This document shows, one piece after another, positions 1 through 9,844 of a stretch of DNA of 64,000 bases. Each line of letters opens with the position of its first letter. Positions within the stretch are counted from its first letter, which is position 1. Position numbers and translations under genes: made by a program. The notes beneath the pieces are model-generated. The model had not been told where the DNA came from, searched no databases, and worked only from the letters and a program-made list of their open reading frames with translations. Source of the DNA: Tritrichomonas foetus (Eukaryota; Parabasalia; Tritrichomonadida; Tritrichomonadidae); NCBI GenBank assembly GCA_001839685.1, contig MLAK01000736.1, positions 2,733-66,732 on the forward strand. Reading direction: 5' to 3'.

Positions 1-52
1 AAAGAAATCATCATCAGACAAAGAAATCATCATAAGACAAAGAAATCATAAT
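1..52. repeat. 19-bp tandem repeat at window edge
   Basis: Two nearly identical 19-bp units and a partial third begin with AAAGAAATCAT and differ at one base. The array runs off the left edge, so the copy number is unknown. It could be the 3' flank of a gene outside the window. Bases 53-250 after it are AT-rich and show no gene. Confidence 0.7.
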
Positions 53-250
53 GTTGCGCATGTGAATTATGAAAGAGAAGCCAATCAAAATATTTAAGTA
101 TCAAAGGTGAGGGATTCTACAAACAACAATTTTTACTAACAAAACGCAAAAAAATATTTAACAAATTAGAATCTTTTTCAGATTTTTCGTAACTCTATGT
201 TCTCTATTAAAATTAAAATATAATATATAATTATAATTATATAAAATAAT

Positions 251-1972
251 TCATTTCCTTGTCGACCGAATTGCCTGCGGTGATTTGGAAGCATTCATTA
301 TACATTTCAGAATCGGTTGTGGTGATTTCGGCGACATTGAAGGTTTTGGTTTCTTTTCACTTGTTGGTGAAATAATTGTTGGCTCAATTGATTTATTTAA
401 TGCTTCACAACCAATATAAATAGTTCTAAGAATATTTCTTTTCGACTCTTGTTCAGGTTCAATTACGAAATGATCAATTAAACTATTCCAAAACTTTCCT
501 TTTGATATTTCCATCATAATTTTTTCACTTTCGGATTTTTTGAAAGAAACACCATATCTTTCAAACGATTGCATATCGCATCCCTTTAAAACGCGCATAG
601 CATTCAATGCAAGTGTTCGGACATCAAAACACCAATGAGAAGTAGCTGTTTTATAAATATCAGGAATCAGAATTGGGAAAATGTATTTCGATGAAGAAGT
701 AACAAGCGACATAAAACTGTCACTTTCCCATAACATCAGAGATCTTTCAGCAACTGTAAAGTTTTGACTGCTGGAGCAAGATGCGATGACTTTACATATC
801 TTTTTAATAGATTGAAGATCAGCATGATTTTTGATTAAAGAAAAAAGCAGTTCCATTTCATTCAATAAGAGAATCTGCTTAGTTGGCGCTGTTACAGGCC
901 AATGGTCAATAATCATATTATATACTTTATTTACAGATTTTTCATCTTTAGAAAGATAAGTTGTTACTGTATTAACAAGTGCAGTATGAAACATATGGAG
1001 GTGAGGTGAAGTGTGAAGTGGCAATAAAACCTCTTCAAAAAAATAGACATTCTCTTTATGGACTGGGATTTTGAATCCCGCGATAATTGGAACGAATGCA
1101 TTCAAAATTTCTGAGATGCCCAATCTTGGGTGAGGTGAGTGAATCGATGTTCTCAAAAATTTCGAGATTTGTTTACGAGATGAATTTCTGAGCTTTTTCA
1201 TCGTTCTGTAAATTCCATGAAAGAGCTTCATTATTTTCTCTCTTTCTCGATTATCAGGCGATATAAACATCGAAATCACGTGGTTCAGGAGTTTATGGCA
1301 TTCCTGCAGGCAAAAATCAGGCTTATAGTTTGAATTCGCGAAAAATGCAATCAATATATCATAAAAAAGCGAAAGATGGGACCATCCTCTTTCTTCGATT
1401 CTGTCAAGCGTGAAGTCAATCGAAACTGGAGCGAACCAAATATCTGGCGGAGGCGGCGTAGTTCGAATTACGTTTCGCGTAAACATTTGAAATAAGGCGA
1501 GATATTCTTTCTCTGAAAATAACTCAACTACATTTGGATTAGAAATGACTGCAAGGATGTCCTCCAAAATTTCCTGCTTACTTTGCTTTTCTTTTTGCTG
1601 ATCATCGTCATTAAAATCGCACACTTGGAGGCATTGCTTGCACTTATCGTTGAATAGTTCACAAATATCTTCTTTGGAGGCGTCAACGAGGCGAGGTTCG
1701 ACTTTGAAATTGAGCAAATCGTTTAAATCGAAAATCATAGAAGAAACGCTGTGAAGTAAAGGGCGATTTTCTGATAATTCTGAAGCAGGTGTAAGAATTG
1801 GGTGATGAGTCTTGATTATTTCGTTGCTTTTTGAGGCTTCCAAATCGATTGGATTTTCTACTGCCAAAACTGTGCCTTGACTGGACGATGGAATCAAAAG
1901 TGGCGATACCTTGTTCTTGATAACTGGCTGAACAATGCGCGGCCCTTGTATGCGATTGAGGGACGCGCGCAT
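251..1972 (-). CDS. PP2A B56 (B') regulatory subunit
   Basis: 573 aa. This is a regulatory subunit of protein phosphatase 2A of the B56/B' family, which directs the PP2A core enzyme to substrates. The B56 HEAT-like core runs from about residue 115 to 500. Recognisable family stretches include REREKIMKLFHGIYRTMKKLR near residue 245, a RKQI segment just after it, LLPLHTSPHLHMFHTALV near 310, WPVTAPTKQILLLNEME near 355 and TVAERSLMLWES near 400. The N-terminal 110 residues and the Ser-Pro-rich C-terminal tail are not conserved. The start is a true ATG at 1972. No TCAYTW initiator lies just upstream, but a Myb-type TAACGG motif occurs at 1983-1988. The length is normal for the family. The family call is firm; the isoform is not assignable. 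Confidence 0.93.
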   Translation of the reverse strand: MRASLNRIQGPRIVQPVIKNKVSPLLIPSSSQGTVLAVENPIDLEASKSNEIIKTHHPILTPASELSENRPLLHSVSSMIFDLNDLLNFKVEPRLVDASKEDICELFNDKCKQCLQVCDFNDDDQQKEKQSKQEILEDILAVISNPNVVELFSEKEYLALFQMFTRNVIRTTPPPPDIWFAPVSIDFTLDRIEERGWSHLSLFYDILIAFFANSNYKPDFCLQECHKLLNHVISMFISPDNREREKIMKLFHGIYRTMKKLRNSSRKQISKFLRTSIHSPHPRLGISEILNAFVPIIAGFKIPVHKENVYFFEEVLLPLHTSPHLHMFHTALVNTVTTYLSKDEKSVNKVYNMIIDHWPVTAPTKQILLLNEMELLFSLIKNHADLQSIKKICKVIASCSSSQNFTVAERSLMLWESDSFMSLVTSSSKYIFPILIPDIYKTATSHWCFDVRTLALNAMRVLKGCDMQSFERYGVSFKKSESEKIMMEISKGKFWNSLIDHFVIEPEQESKRNILRTIYIGCEALNKSIEPTIISPTSEKKPKPSMSPKSPQPILKCIMNASKSPQAIRSTRK

Positions 1973-2951
1973 GACGCTCAGATTAACGGTTTAAATAATC
2001 AAATTATTTTTTTAAAAAATTGAAAGCTTTCTTGTTTTTTTTTCTTTCTGAAATTAGGAAGATTTTGTGAGTGAAATGTTGGTTTTATTTTACACAGATT
2101 CAAAATTGTAAACAAATGATATAAAATGAAATAAAATAAACCAAAATATATTTTTTGTGAATATGCCCAATCATCACCTCATTGATTATATGGATATTTG
2201 TTATTACAATAATTTCAATGATGAAAAATTTAAAAGAAATCAGTGTAAAATAGTGAAGATTCGGAAATTATTCGATTAATTATGTAGGAATAGATAAATA
2301 AAAGAATTAAGTATTATTCAATTATTATGTTAATTAATATCTTCTATTTTTTTCTACTATAACTGCGATTTTCATCCCATGAGAAATCAATCAAGCACTG
2401 TATCAGCTAATTCAAATATTGAATTCCCAAAAAAAATTGTATAAATTATTAAAAAAATTAAACGATGTTTCTTTCTAAATTCTGTCAAAAAGTATCTTAA
2501 GAATACTATTTATCGAAAGGTGAAAAATTGGCCTTAGAAATTACAATTGCATTTCTTTAACTTTTTGAATATTACTTTCTGAACGATAGAATCATCTTGG
2601 TGACGGTATGGTATAATTTTTCTTCAATTTTTATTTCTTTGATTTATTCTGGAGTTAACTCATAATTATCTAACATAGTCAATTCACATGTAAAACGTTG
2701 ATCGTCAGAAAAGTTTTCTCGTAAAAACTTTTTGAAAAGTTGAAAAAATAATTTGACTATTTTCAAAAAATTGATTTATCGAACGATAAATGAACAATGA
2801 ATATACTATTCTTCAATAAAAAAAATAAGTGGCAAATTGAAATATAAAAACTTCACAATTCACAATAAAATAAATAAAAAATAATAAATATAAATGGAAT
2901 TGTAAAACATCTAGTTTTCTTTTTCTTTAATTTATTAACCATCAATCAAAC
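1973..2951. other. AT-rich intergenic region
   Basis: The right side of this stretch is the 3' flank of the Asteroid-like gene and the left side is the promoter region of the B56 gene (TAACGG at 1983-1988). The rest is AT-rich sequence with no supportable gene. Confidence 0.6.
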
Positions 2952-5297
2952 TTAGTTGTAGTCGAAGCCTTGTTGCTTGAGCTGACGCTTGAGCTCTTGC
3001 TTGGATTCCTTGTTGAATGTTTGGTTGTTGAGCTGCATTCCGCCTTCAAGCTTTCTAACGTGTGGCTTCTTCTTCTGTTGTGGTTTAGCTTGTGCTGCTG
3101 GTTTTGGCTTTGGTGGGCCACCTGCGTTGGCGTTTTTAGCTGCTTGAGCGAGGAGGAAGGCTTCCATATCTTCATCATCGTCATCTTCTTGAGCTTGCTT
3201 CTTCTTTGGTTGCTTCTTTGGTGGTGGTGGTGGTGGTGCAGCGACGACTGGTGGTGGTGCAGGTTTTTCTTCTTTGGCTTCTGGTTCATCTTCATCGACA
3301 AATTCGTCGTCATCATCACTGTCGAGGAGACCAGCGAAAGCGGACTTGACAACAATAACTTCTGTAGTGACTGGCTTGGAATCTTCGTAGGCAACACCAG
3401 CAATTGATCTTGGAACGCCGTTGAAGGCTTCGAAGATGTTCTTTGGAAGTGGACCAAGGATGGCATCGAGGAATTGTGGAAGCATTGTAGTTCCGATCTT
3501 CTGGAGTTTAGCGAGTTCTGCATCTTCAACATCGAAATATCCTAAGAATTTTTCACTTGTGATATCGCCTGTGCATTCATAAGCAGCAGCGAAGATTTCA
3601 CCATCATAAAGTCTGTGTGGTGCCAATCTGTCGCTCTTGATTCCGAGAAGTTGTTGAAGCCAAATTAAATGTTGAACAACTGATTGGTAATAAGCAGCAA
3701 CCTTTACACGACGAAGCTTGGGTTTGAATTGTGGTGCAGAAAACTTGGATCCGAAGTTGTTGTTGAGGACAAGAGCAGTTGCTGCGAGTGCTTTAAGTTC
3801 GAAAAGATCGATTGGTGGAGCGCCGACAACATGTGCTTTCTTGAGGTCTTCTGGACCATCTTCTGGAAGCTTGCTGTAAGTTGTTTGGTTTTCTGTAAAG
3901 CAAAGAGAGACGATGTATCTGAGTGCAAGACCAATTGTGATGAATGGTTCTCCAATTTTTTCGAGAGCTTCACCTTTTGGAAGTTGGTAATCTGGTGGGA
4001 ATAAGCAAGAAGAGATGTTGGCATATGTGCTTTGTAAGTTCTTTATCTTCTTCTTATCCTTCTTCATGGCCCAAAGCTTCTTGTAATCTGGGAAGCCTGC
4101 TTCACCTGCAACTTCACGTGTCTCAACACTATCGACTGTTGGAATGTGTTCAACAACTTTATCGCGTTTTAAGATAGTGTAGAAGAATTTACGAAGTGGT
4201 TGAGAGATGAGGTCTGTCTTGATTTGATGATCATAATCATCAATGATTGGATCATACCAGAAATCACCACCTTCGAAAATTGCTGGTGCCCAAATAGGAA
4301 GTTCACCTTTCAATGTTTCTTCAACAATATCGCTTTTTCCTTCTTCATCGAGTGGGATTGAAAGATTGAAGAATGAACGAGATTCTTCGATAGCTTTCTT
4401 GAAGTCTGGATCGTTTTCAATGATTTCTTTTGTTGGTGAGGTTGTTTCAATTGTGTCGAATTCTGGGTTGTTAAGAACGTTGACAAGTCCAACAACAAGC
4501 GAATCTGGATATTTTGGATTCAATTTGATGTGATGGACTGCTGAAATGTTGTATTTTTGAACAACAAAATGTTCAGTGAAGGGATTTCCGAGGAGGACAG
4601 AGAGTTGGAACATCTTTGATGGATCTTCGAGTTTGATAAGTTCAGCAGCTTTTTGGCTGTTAAGGCAATCGAAAACGAGATTCTTATCATCATTCTTTCC
4701 AATTGAGTCAAGTGGAATGTAATTAACGTCATCGAAAATGAGATAGTCGCTATTTTGACCAACAACTGCATCAGCGTGTTTTTGGGCAACATAATTTGAA
4801 GCAAAACGAACAACGTTATTACGTGTGAAAATAACTTCGACTTTTTGAGCTTTAGCTGTGTCAGCGATTTCGGAAACGATGAATGGTGGAAGAACTTCTT
4901 GAAGTGAGCGGGATGTTGATGCACCCTTTTCAAGCATGTTTCTGGCACGAGCGACACGGCGAACCTTTTCGGTTGCCTTTTGGTTCCAGCGAGCTGTTGT
5001 TTGTTCTGTAACTGGTGGTGTTCCGTCAGCAAGTGGAAATACGATGACTACTTCAATATGATAGTTTTGGAGAAGTGCAATGAATTCGATAACTTTATTG
5101 GAATACATTTTATAATTACCACCATTAACAAATTCCCAAGAATGTTCTTTGTTTTCTGGGGTGAGAACGTGATATGCAAGGGAAACGCCGTCAACGATGA
5201 GACGTGGATGTTCGCCATTGCGTGGAAGGTTATCGATTGTAATTTCTGGCTTTGCGCCGTCACTATGTAATATACCTACAGTAAGACCACGAACCAT
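2952..5297 (-). CDS. Asteroid/FAM120-type FEN-like (PIN-fold) protein
   Basis: 781 aa from the ATG at 5297. The frame is open to 5342 only through a TTG, and the N-terminus MVRGLTVGIL matches the MGVRGL-type start of the XPG/FEN/Asteroid superfamily, so 5297 is preferred. The XPG-N-like part has LIVDGVSLAYHV near residue 35. The XPG-I-like part has ADAVVGQNSDYLIFDD near 175-185. Several acidic metal ligands of true FEN1/XPG nucleases are not apparent, as in Asteroid and FAM120 (constitutive coactivator of PPAR-gamma) proteins. The last 130 residues are acidic and Pro/Lys/Ala-rich, with runs of D/E, a P6 stretch and KKK clusters, so they are probably disordered and nucleic-acid binding. A role in RNA metabolism is inferred from FAM120 proteins. 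Nuclease activity is doubtful. Confidence 0.75.
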   Translation of the reverse strand: MVRGLTVGILHSDGAKPEITIDNLPRNGEHPRLIVDGVSLAYHVLTPENKEHSWEFVNGGNYKMYSNKVIEFIALLQNYHIEVVIVFPLADGTPPVTEQTTARWNQKATEKVRRVARARNMLEKGASTSRSLQEVLPPFIVSEIADTAKAQKVEVIFTRNNVVRFASNYVAQKHADAVVGQNSDYLIFDDVNYIPLDSIGKNDDKNLVFDCLNSQKAAELIKLEDPSKMFQLSVLLGNPFTEHFVVQKYNISAVHHIKLNPKYPDSLVVGLVNVLNNPEFDTIETTSPTKEIIENDPDFKKAIEESRSFFNLSIPLDEEGKSDIVEETLKGELPIWAPAIFEGGDFWYDPIIDDYDHQIKTDLISQPLRKFFYTILKRDKVVEHIPTVDSVETREVAGEAGFPDYKKLWAMKKDKKKIKNLQSTYANISSCLFPPDYQLPKGEALEKIGEPFITIGLALRYIVSLCFTENQTTYSKLPEDGPEDLKKAHVVGAPPIDLFELKALAATALVLNNNFGSKFSAPQFKPKLRRVKVAAYYQSVVQHLIWLQQLLGIKSDRLAPHRLYDGEIFAAAYECTGDITSEKFLGYFDVEDAELAKLQKIGTTMLPQFLDAILGPLPKNIFEAFNGVPRSIAGVAYEDSKPVTTEVIVVKSAFAGLLDSDDDDEFVDEDEPEAKEEKPAPPPVVAAPPPPPPKKQPKKKQAQEDDDDEDMEAFLLAQAAKNANAGGPPKPKPAAQAKPQQKKKPHVRKLEGGMQLNNQTFNKESKQELKRQLKQQGFDYN

Positions 5298-5378
5298 TTC
5301 AGGAGAGTGGCACTTTTTGAGCTTAATTTTGTCCGGCCTCAATTCCGATCAAATAAATATTCAAATTCACTTTTTCAA

Positions 5379-5384
5379 TAGTGA
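5379..5384 (-). promoter_or_regulatory. Candidate Inr (TCACTA) for the Asteroid-like gene
   Basis: This minus-strand TCAYTW match would put the start site about 84 nt upstream of the ATG, which is long for trichomonads. It sits opposite a plus-strand TCACTT at 5366-5371, forming an inverted pair. Confidence 0.35.
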
Positions 5385-5998
5385 ACAGCTTTTCTCGGCT
5401 TATATGAAATATTTCACCATGAATAGAAAAAAGAAATGAAAACTTTGACAATTCATCATCGCCTGTATTACCTGAGTATAATGGATTATCTTGAAATTAA
5501 CTGATCATTGTTCTTAGTTAATGTTTAATAGAATATGTTTGTAAATACTTCGAAATCAATCTCACACATTTGATACGGCGTTTTTTCCCCTTAATTATCT
5601 TCTTATTGAAGAAAAATGTGTAGAAATGATAGCCATTCTACAAATAGATTGAAACCAAAACTATAAATTACCCGTAAAAAGATGAGAATAGAAGCGGCTG
5701 ATTACAGTCTGGCATAGTTTCATCCCTTTATGTGTGATTAATCACATTAAATGATTTGTATAGGCTGTATGAATATTACAGAAGGCAATATTAATTTATT
5801 TGTTCATGTTTCATTCAATATCATATTTCAGGATTTTGCTATTTATTAAATCATTCATCACTATATGAATTAAATGTGAATATAGTATATTTTAAACAGT
5901 AATTACTTCTAAAAAATGAAATTCATTTATATAAACAGGAAATACAACACTTTTTAGTTACAATCATAGTTCTTTTCAAAAAGTTTGCTGTGATAATG
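5385..5998. other. Intergenic region between divergent genes
   Basis: AT-rich spacer between the divergently transcribed Asteroid-like and DRC5-like genes. It presumably holds both promoters. No ORF or RNA gene can be supported. Confidence 0.55.
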
Positions 5999-6004
5999 TC
6001 ACTT
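5999..6004 (+). promoter_or_regulatory. Inr (TCACTT) of the DRC5-like gene
   Basis: An exact match to the trichomonad initiator TCAYTW. The predicted +1 A is at 6001, which gives a 29-nt 5' UTR before the ATG at 6030. Confidence 0.6.
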
Positions 6005-6029
6005 TTTAGATCATATAAGTAACGGATTT

Positions 6030-7298
6030 ATGTCTGAAGAACAAGCAGAACAACCAGCCGAAGCTACACTCCCAGAATCAGATCTCCCAAAGTCTTTTAC
6101 TCTCCTCCCAACAGTCGCCAATCCGCTTATTCCTCGATTAATTGATCTCTGTCTTGATACAATAATAAATAATTATGAACAATGCACAGAATTACATCTT
6201 GTTCCACGTAAATATCACCAAAAAATTCTTAGGACGATTCCAGAGACGATTCCATTTCCAATCGCCGTTATGACGATTCCAGATGGAATATTCTGGAAAA
6301 GGATGATGCTTTCCCAATTTCCAAACGTTCCTCGAAATCCCGCTCAGAAAACGTGGAAAAGGTTTTTCCTAGAGAACTACGCCGCCCAAAAACTCGAAAA
6401 TGCAACTGAGGCCAATATCGACGAAACCTTTAATGACCTTCGAATCCTTGGCCCTTTTATTCGGAAGATTACCCTCACTCGTTCTCCAGTCAAAATTTCG
6501 ATGTTCAAGCTTTTCCGCACATTTCGTGGATTGAAATCATTATCTTTGGTTTATGGCGAGCCACGCCGTAACTTTGCTCAGTATGAAGAGTTCGATAATT
6601 TTGATGTACGCGCCGAACATAGTGCAACTTTGCGCGATTGCCAAGTGATGTGTACGGATTTCATCAATTTAGGAAAATATTGTTCACTTCAAGAATTTGA
6701 CATGTCAGATAACTCATTAAGTGATCAAGCTGTAGTTAAAGTTGCTGAAGGTCTCTTTAAAGCATTCAATTCCCTCACATCACTTACATTTGCACATAAT
6801 GAAATTAAACAAAAAGGTGCCCATGCCATCGGCTCAGTCCTTCTTCATTCCCCTATCAGGAAACTCGACCTTTCCGATAACCAGATCGGATCAAGTGGTG
6901 TCCAAAAACTCTGTGAATGCGCTAAGCAATGTGCAACTTTAGAAGAATTGAATTTAAGCTCAAATCAAATCGGAAATAACGGAATTCTATTTGTGGCACT
7001 TTTGATCAAGGCTTCAAAAAGCTTGAAGAAATTGGATATTTCTGGAAATCGTATCTCTAACTTCAAAGATATAATTGAAGCATTAAATGTAACAACTTCT
7101 CTTGTGGATTTGAATATAGCCGTCAATCCAATTGATGAGGATGATTATGATGTTATCCAGAAATTGGTCCAAGATCCAAACAGAAGAGAAGATATGGTTT
7201 TGGACAAACTCGATATGAGAAGATACGATTTGACCGAAGAAGACTTTATGATCAAAACAACAGAAACGTCAGAGGCTCCTCTTCTTCGCTTTAAATAA
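6030..7298 (+). CDS. DRC5/TCTE1-like leucine-rich repeat protein
   Basis: 422 aa. The C-terminal half carries RNase-inhibitor-type LRRs from about residue 215 to 350, with repeats such as LQEFDMSDNSLSD, IRKLDLSDNQIGSSGV, LEELNLSSNQIGNNGI and LKKLDISGNRIS. The N-terminal 110 residues have IPRLIDLCLDTII, then IPFPIAVMTIPDGIFWKRMM, then TWKRFFLENY. This pattern resembles the N-terminal part of DRC5/TCTE1, an LRR subunit of the nexin-dynein regulatory complex in motile flagella. Trichomonads are flagellated, so that role is plausible. An ordinary cytoplasmic LRR protein cannot be excluded. The ATG has a good initiator 26-31 nt upstream. Confidence 0.65.
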   Translation: MSEEQAEQPAEATLPESDLPKSFTLLPTVANPLIPRLIDLCLDTIINNYEQCTELHLVPRKYHQKILRTIPETIPFPIAVMTIPDGIFWKRMMLSQFPNVPRNPAQKTWKRFFLENYAAQKLENATEANIDETFNDLRILGPFIRKITLTRSPVKISMFKLFRTFRGLKSLSLVYGEPRRNFAQYEEFDNFDVRAEHSATLRDCQVMCTDFINLGKYCSLQEFDMSDNSLSDQAVVKVAEGLFKAFNSLTSLTFAHNEIKQKGAHAIGSVLLHSPIRKLDLSDNQIGSSGVQKLCECAKQCATLEELNLSSNQIGNNGILFVALLIKASKSLKKLDISGNRISNFKDIIEALNVTTSLVDLNIAVNPIDEDDYDVIQKLVQDPNRREDMVLDKLDMRRYDLTEEDFMIKTTETSEAPLLRFK

Positions 7299-7775
7299 GT
7301 TTGTTTCGTTAAAGTTGATTTTTTATTATTAAATAAAACATACCTATTTGCATCTAATATTTACATCATTCTAATTTTAACATCTGAAATATTCTTCTAT
7401 ATGCGTTTATACAGTTTAAATTACCATCGTTGCTTTACGTGAAAGGTCACATTCATATTGAAATGATATTCAACAAAATCTTGGAATTTTGCGAAAACAT
7501 TGATTGAGGATCAGTATATATCTGAATTTATAATATTATAAAAGATTAGATTTACTATCAATAAACAAAATGTATGATGGTGATTTCTTTGGTCAACAGT
7601 AAAGGCACAAAAATCAAACAAATGATTGATGCTCCTTCATAAAGTAGAAATTTATGAGATAATTTACTGGTTTGTGACTAGAACTCATGATATTATGAAA
7701 ATTAAAAAATTTGAGAAGTTTACAATACAAATTTTGCTTCTTAATCAAATAGATTTCATATTTTCCAAATTTTAA
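7299..7775. other. Intergenic region
   Basis: The 3' flank of the DRC5-like gene contains TAAATAAAAC soon after the stop, a possible UAAA-type polyadenylation signal. The remainder is the TBC gene promoter region. No TCAYTW is close to 7776; TCATATT at about 7757 is a near miss. Confidence 0.5.
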
Positions 7776-9533
7776 ATGTCATTACCGAATCCTTCTCGCC
7801 AAAACCCCCTTGCCTCGCTCGAACCTGCAATAGAAGTCACAAACGACAACAAACGTGTCCAAGGAATTCTTATTGTTTCTCGCGTTGTTGAACATTTCCA
7901 ATTATTCTGGCGTCCACTTGATGGCTCGCCAGTTCAGCACGTGAATTCCATTTTCCAAGAAGCTTCAGATAAAGTTTCAACAGAATGGACCCCAAACACT
8001 CCATTTGATGTTGATTGTCGCGATGTCGCTCTTTTCTCATTTTCAGAAGAGTCAAAATCCGTAAAAATCACCATCAAGCTTCGAAATGAAACTCAGCCAG
8101 CCCGAATATTCTCAATCGATACGGATAACATATTTGGAATTTCAACGTTCTTACAGCAGCTCCTTTCAAATGGCATCGCAGTTCCTTGCCATATAGATTC
8201 CGATCCATACTCGCTTGAATTTTACCGGAAAGCCCACACAAATACGTATTATTTTCCACCGCCCCATATTCAGCTCGATGTGAGCGAATTTGGCTCCCTT
8301 GATACTTTCTGGAGTGCAGTGAATGAGTTCTTCCAAGAATTGATGACCGAATTTGATGAAAGTGAAACCCTTCCACGAGATCCACTTTTCCCACTTGGCG
8401 TTGCTGCCACATCAGCACACTATCGTCTCAAAATTCAAATCAATGACTATATTTCGAAACTAGGCACATTTGAGCCAATTAAGAAAGATGAGATTCCATC
8501 TTTATTCGATGAGAAAGGTGTTTTGAAAGATCCTAAAAACTTCAAAGAAAGAATCTTCCATTCAGGTGTCGAAGAAAGCGCGCGTGCCCAGTTACTTCCT
8601 TTCATTTTTGGTGTTTATGACTTGAAAATGACACAAGAAGAAAGAGACGCACTTGATGCTCGCAATCTCGAGGACTTCAAAAAATTGGATGCACAAGTTG
8701 ATACAGTTAAGAAGCACCAACTTACACATTATAAAAAGTTAGGTGATTCTTTTCGTGTAATTACACAAGATGTCGATAGGACTGATCGAAATCACAATGC
8801 ATTCAAATCACCTGAAAAGCCAGGAATGACAATGCTCACACGACTTTTAAGAATGTATTGTATGTATAATCCACCAATTAGCTACTTACAAGGAATGAAC
8901 GATTTATTTGTTCCAATTATTCATTCATATTTCCCAATATGGAATGAAAATGGTGATCCTGTTGATAACCAAGGGCAAATAGTTGATCATTTACCGCATA
9001 TGCCTGCAATTTTCTGGGACTATGAAGCAATGCTACGAAACATTGATCACCTTTCCCTTCTATCAGGAGTGACTGAGCAATGCATGGAGAAAGCGCGAAC
9101 AGCCCTCCAAATCATCCAAAAGGTTTCCCCAATGATTACAATATGGTATAAGAAATATGGATTATCAGATTTACTTTGGATCTATGCAGATTTTGTTTTA
9201 CTCTTTAAACGTACATTTTCATCGATTTGGGACACTTGGTTACAATTTAACTGTTCCCCTGATCCAAAACATTGGTTGATATATTTCACCGCTGCAATTA
9301 TTTTGGATACATTTCCACAATTTTCGACTTTAAGTGACGTTTCTGTTACAGTTATGATGGATGCATTTCCAAAGGCTGTAGCAAAAATTGACGTGCATGA
9401 AGTTGGAAATATTGCATTGTGGCTCCATGAAAAAGTGCCTTTTGAGGAATTGGAAACAGAAAATGTGGCAAATGATCCAGCAAAAGCTCATTTTGATTTC
9501 TTCCAGTTAGACTGGATAGAAAAGGCGGAGTGA
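7776..9533 (+). CDS. TBC-domain Rab GTPase-activating protein, TBC1D15/Gyp7 type
   Basis: 585 aa. This protein accelerates GTP hydrolysis on Rab GTPases in membrane traffic. The C-terminal TBC domain (about residues 270-560) keeps both catalytic fingers. The arginine finger is R335 in VITQDVDRTDR. The glutamine finger is Q372 in YLQGMNDL. Other TBC landmarks are FKRTFSSIWDTWLQF and the MYCMYNPPISYLQG context, which is typical of the Gyp7/TBC1D15 subgroup. The N-terminal 200 residues resemble the PH-like Rab-binding region of TBC1D15 (QGILIVSRVVEHFQLFWRP). TBC1D15 and Gyp7 act on Rab7/Ypt7. If that holds here, this gene would oppose the MON1-like and VPS33 genes of this window on the late endosome; that link is inference. 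Confidence 0.92.
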   Translation: MSLPNPSRQNPLASLEPAIEVTNDNKRVQGILIVSRVVEHFQLFWRPLDGSPVQHVNSIFQEASDKVSTEWTPNTPFDVDCRDVALFSFSEESKSVKITIKLRNETQPARIFSIDTDNIFGISTFLQQLLSNGIAVPCHIDSDPYSLEFYRKAHTNTYYFPPPHIQLDVSEFGSLDTFWSAVNEFFQELMTEFDESETLPRDPLFPLGVAATSAHYRLKIQINDYISKLGTFEPIKKDEIPSLFDEKGVLKDPKNFKERIFHSGVEESARAQLLPFIFGVYDLKMTQEERDALDARNLEDFKKLDAQVDTVKKHQLTHYKKLGDSFRVITQDVDRTDRNHNAFKSPEKPGMTMLTRLLRMYCMYNPPISYLQGMNDLFVPIIHSYFPIWNENGDPVDNQGQIVDHLPHMPAIFWDYEAMLRNIDHLSLLSGVTEQCMEKARTALQIIQKVSPMITIWYKKYGLSDLLWIYADFVLLFKRTFSSIWDTWLQFNCSPDPKHWLIYFTAAIILDTFPQFSTLSDVSVTVMMDAFPKAVAKIDVHEVGNIALWLHEKVPFEELETENVANDPAKAHFDFFQLDWIEKAE

Positions 9534-9610
9534 AAATTTAATTAAGTTTCGGTTTTTAACCAGTTTAAAATGATTTTTTGAAACAAAATATCTAATCGAA
9601 TTTTACTTTT

Positions 9611-9838
9611 CTTGAATTCTTTATTTTATTTTCTTGAATTCTTTATTTTATTTTCTTGAATTCTTTATTTTATTTTCTTGAATTCTTTATTTTATTTTCT
9701 TGAATTCTTTATTTTATTTTCTTGAATTCTTTATTTTATTTTCTTGAATTCTTTATTTTATTTTCTTGAATTCTTTATNATTTATTTTCTTGAATTCTTT
9801 ATTTTATTTTCTTGAATTCTTTATTTTGTTTTCTTGAA
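9611..9838. repeat. 22-bp tandem repeat, about 10 copies, with an ambiguous base
   Basis: Units start with CTTGAATTCTTTA and end in a TTATTTT-rich half. They begin at 9611, 9633, 9655, 9677, 9699, 9721, 9743, 9765, 9789 and 9811, with a partial copy at 9833. Seven intervals are exactly 22 bp. The 9765 unit is 24 bp and contains the only N of the window, at 9779. The 9811 copy has one T-to-G change. The array begins about 75 bp after the TBC stop codon. The near identity of copies suggests a young or homogenised satellite, and the N suggests a collapsed or joined assembly. Confidence 0.95.
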
Positions 9839-9844
9839 CATTTG

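Noticed and set aside
2970..3407. Plus-strand 145-codon Leu/Trp/Phe-rich frame
   Set aside because: It is the antisense image of the Pro/Lys/Asp-rich tail of the Asteroid-like protein, with an abnormal composition.
5298..5342. N-terminal extension of the Asteroid-like protein
   Set aside because: It depends on a TTG start, which is not expected in a eukaryote; the MVRGL start at 5297 fits the family. For the same reason I rejected the TTG or GTG extensions at 11089, 21337, 26098, 36982 and 52580.
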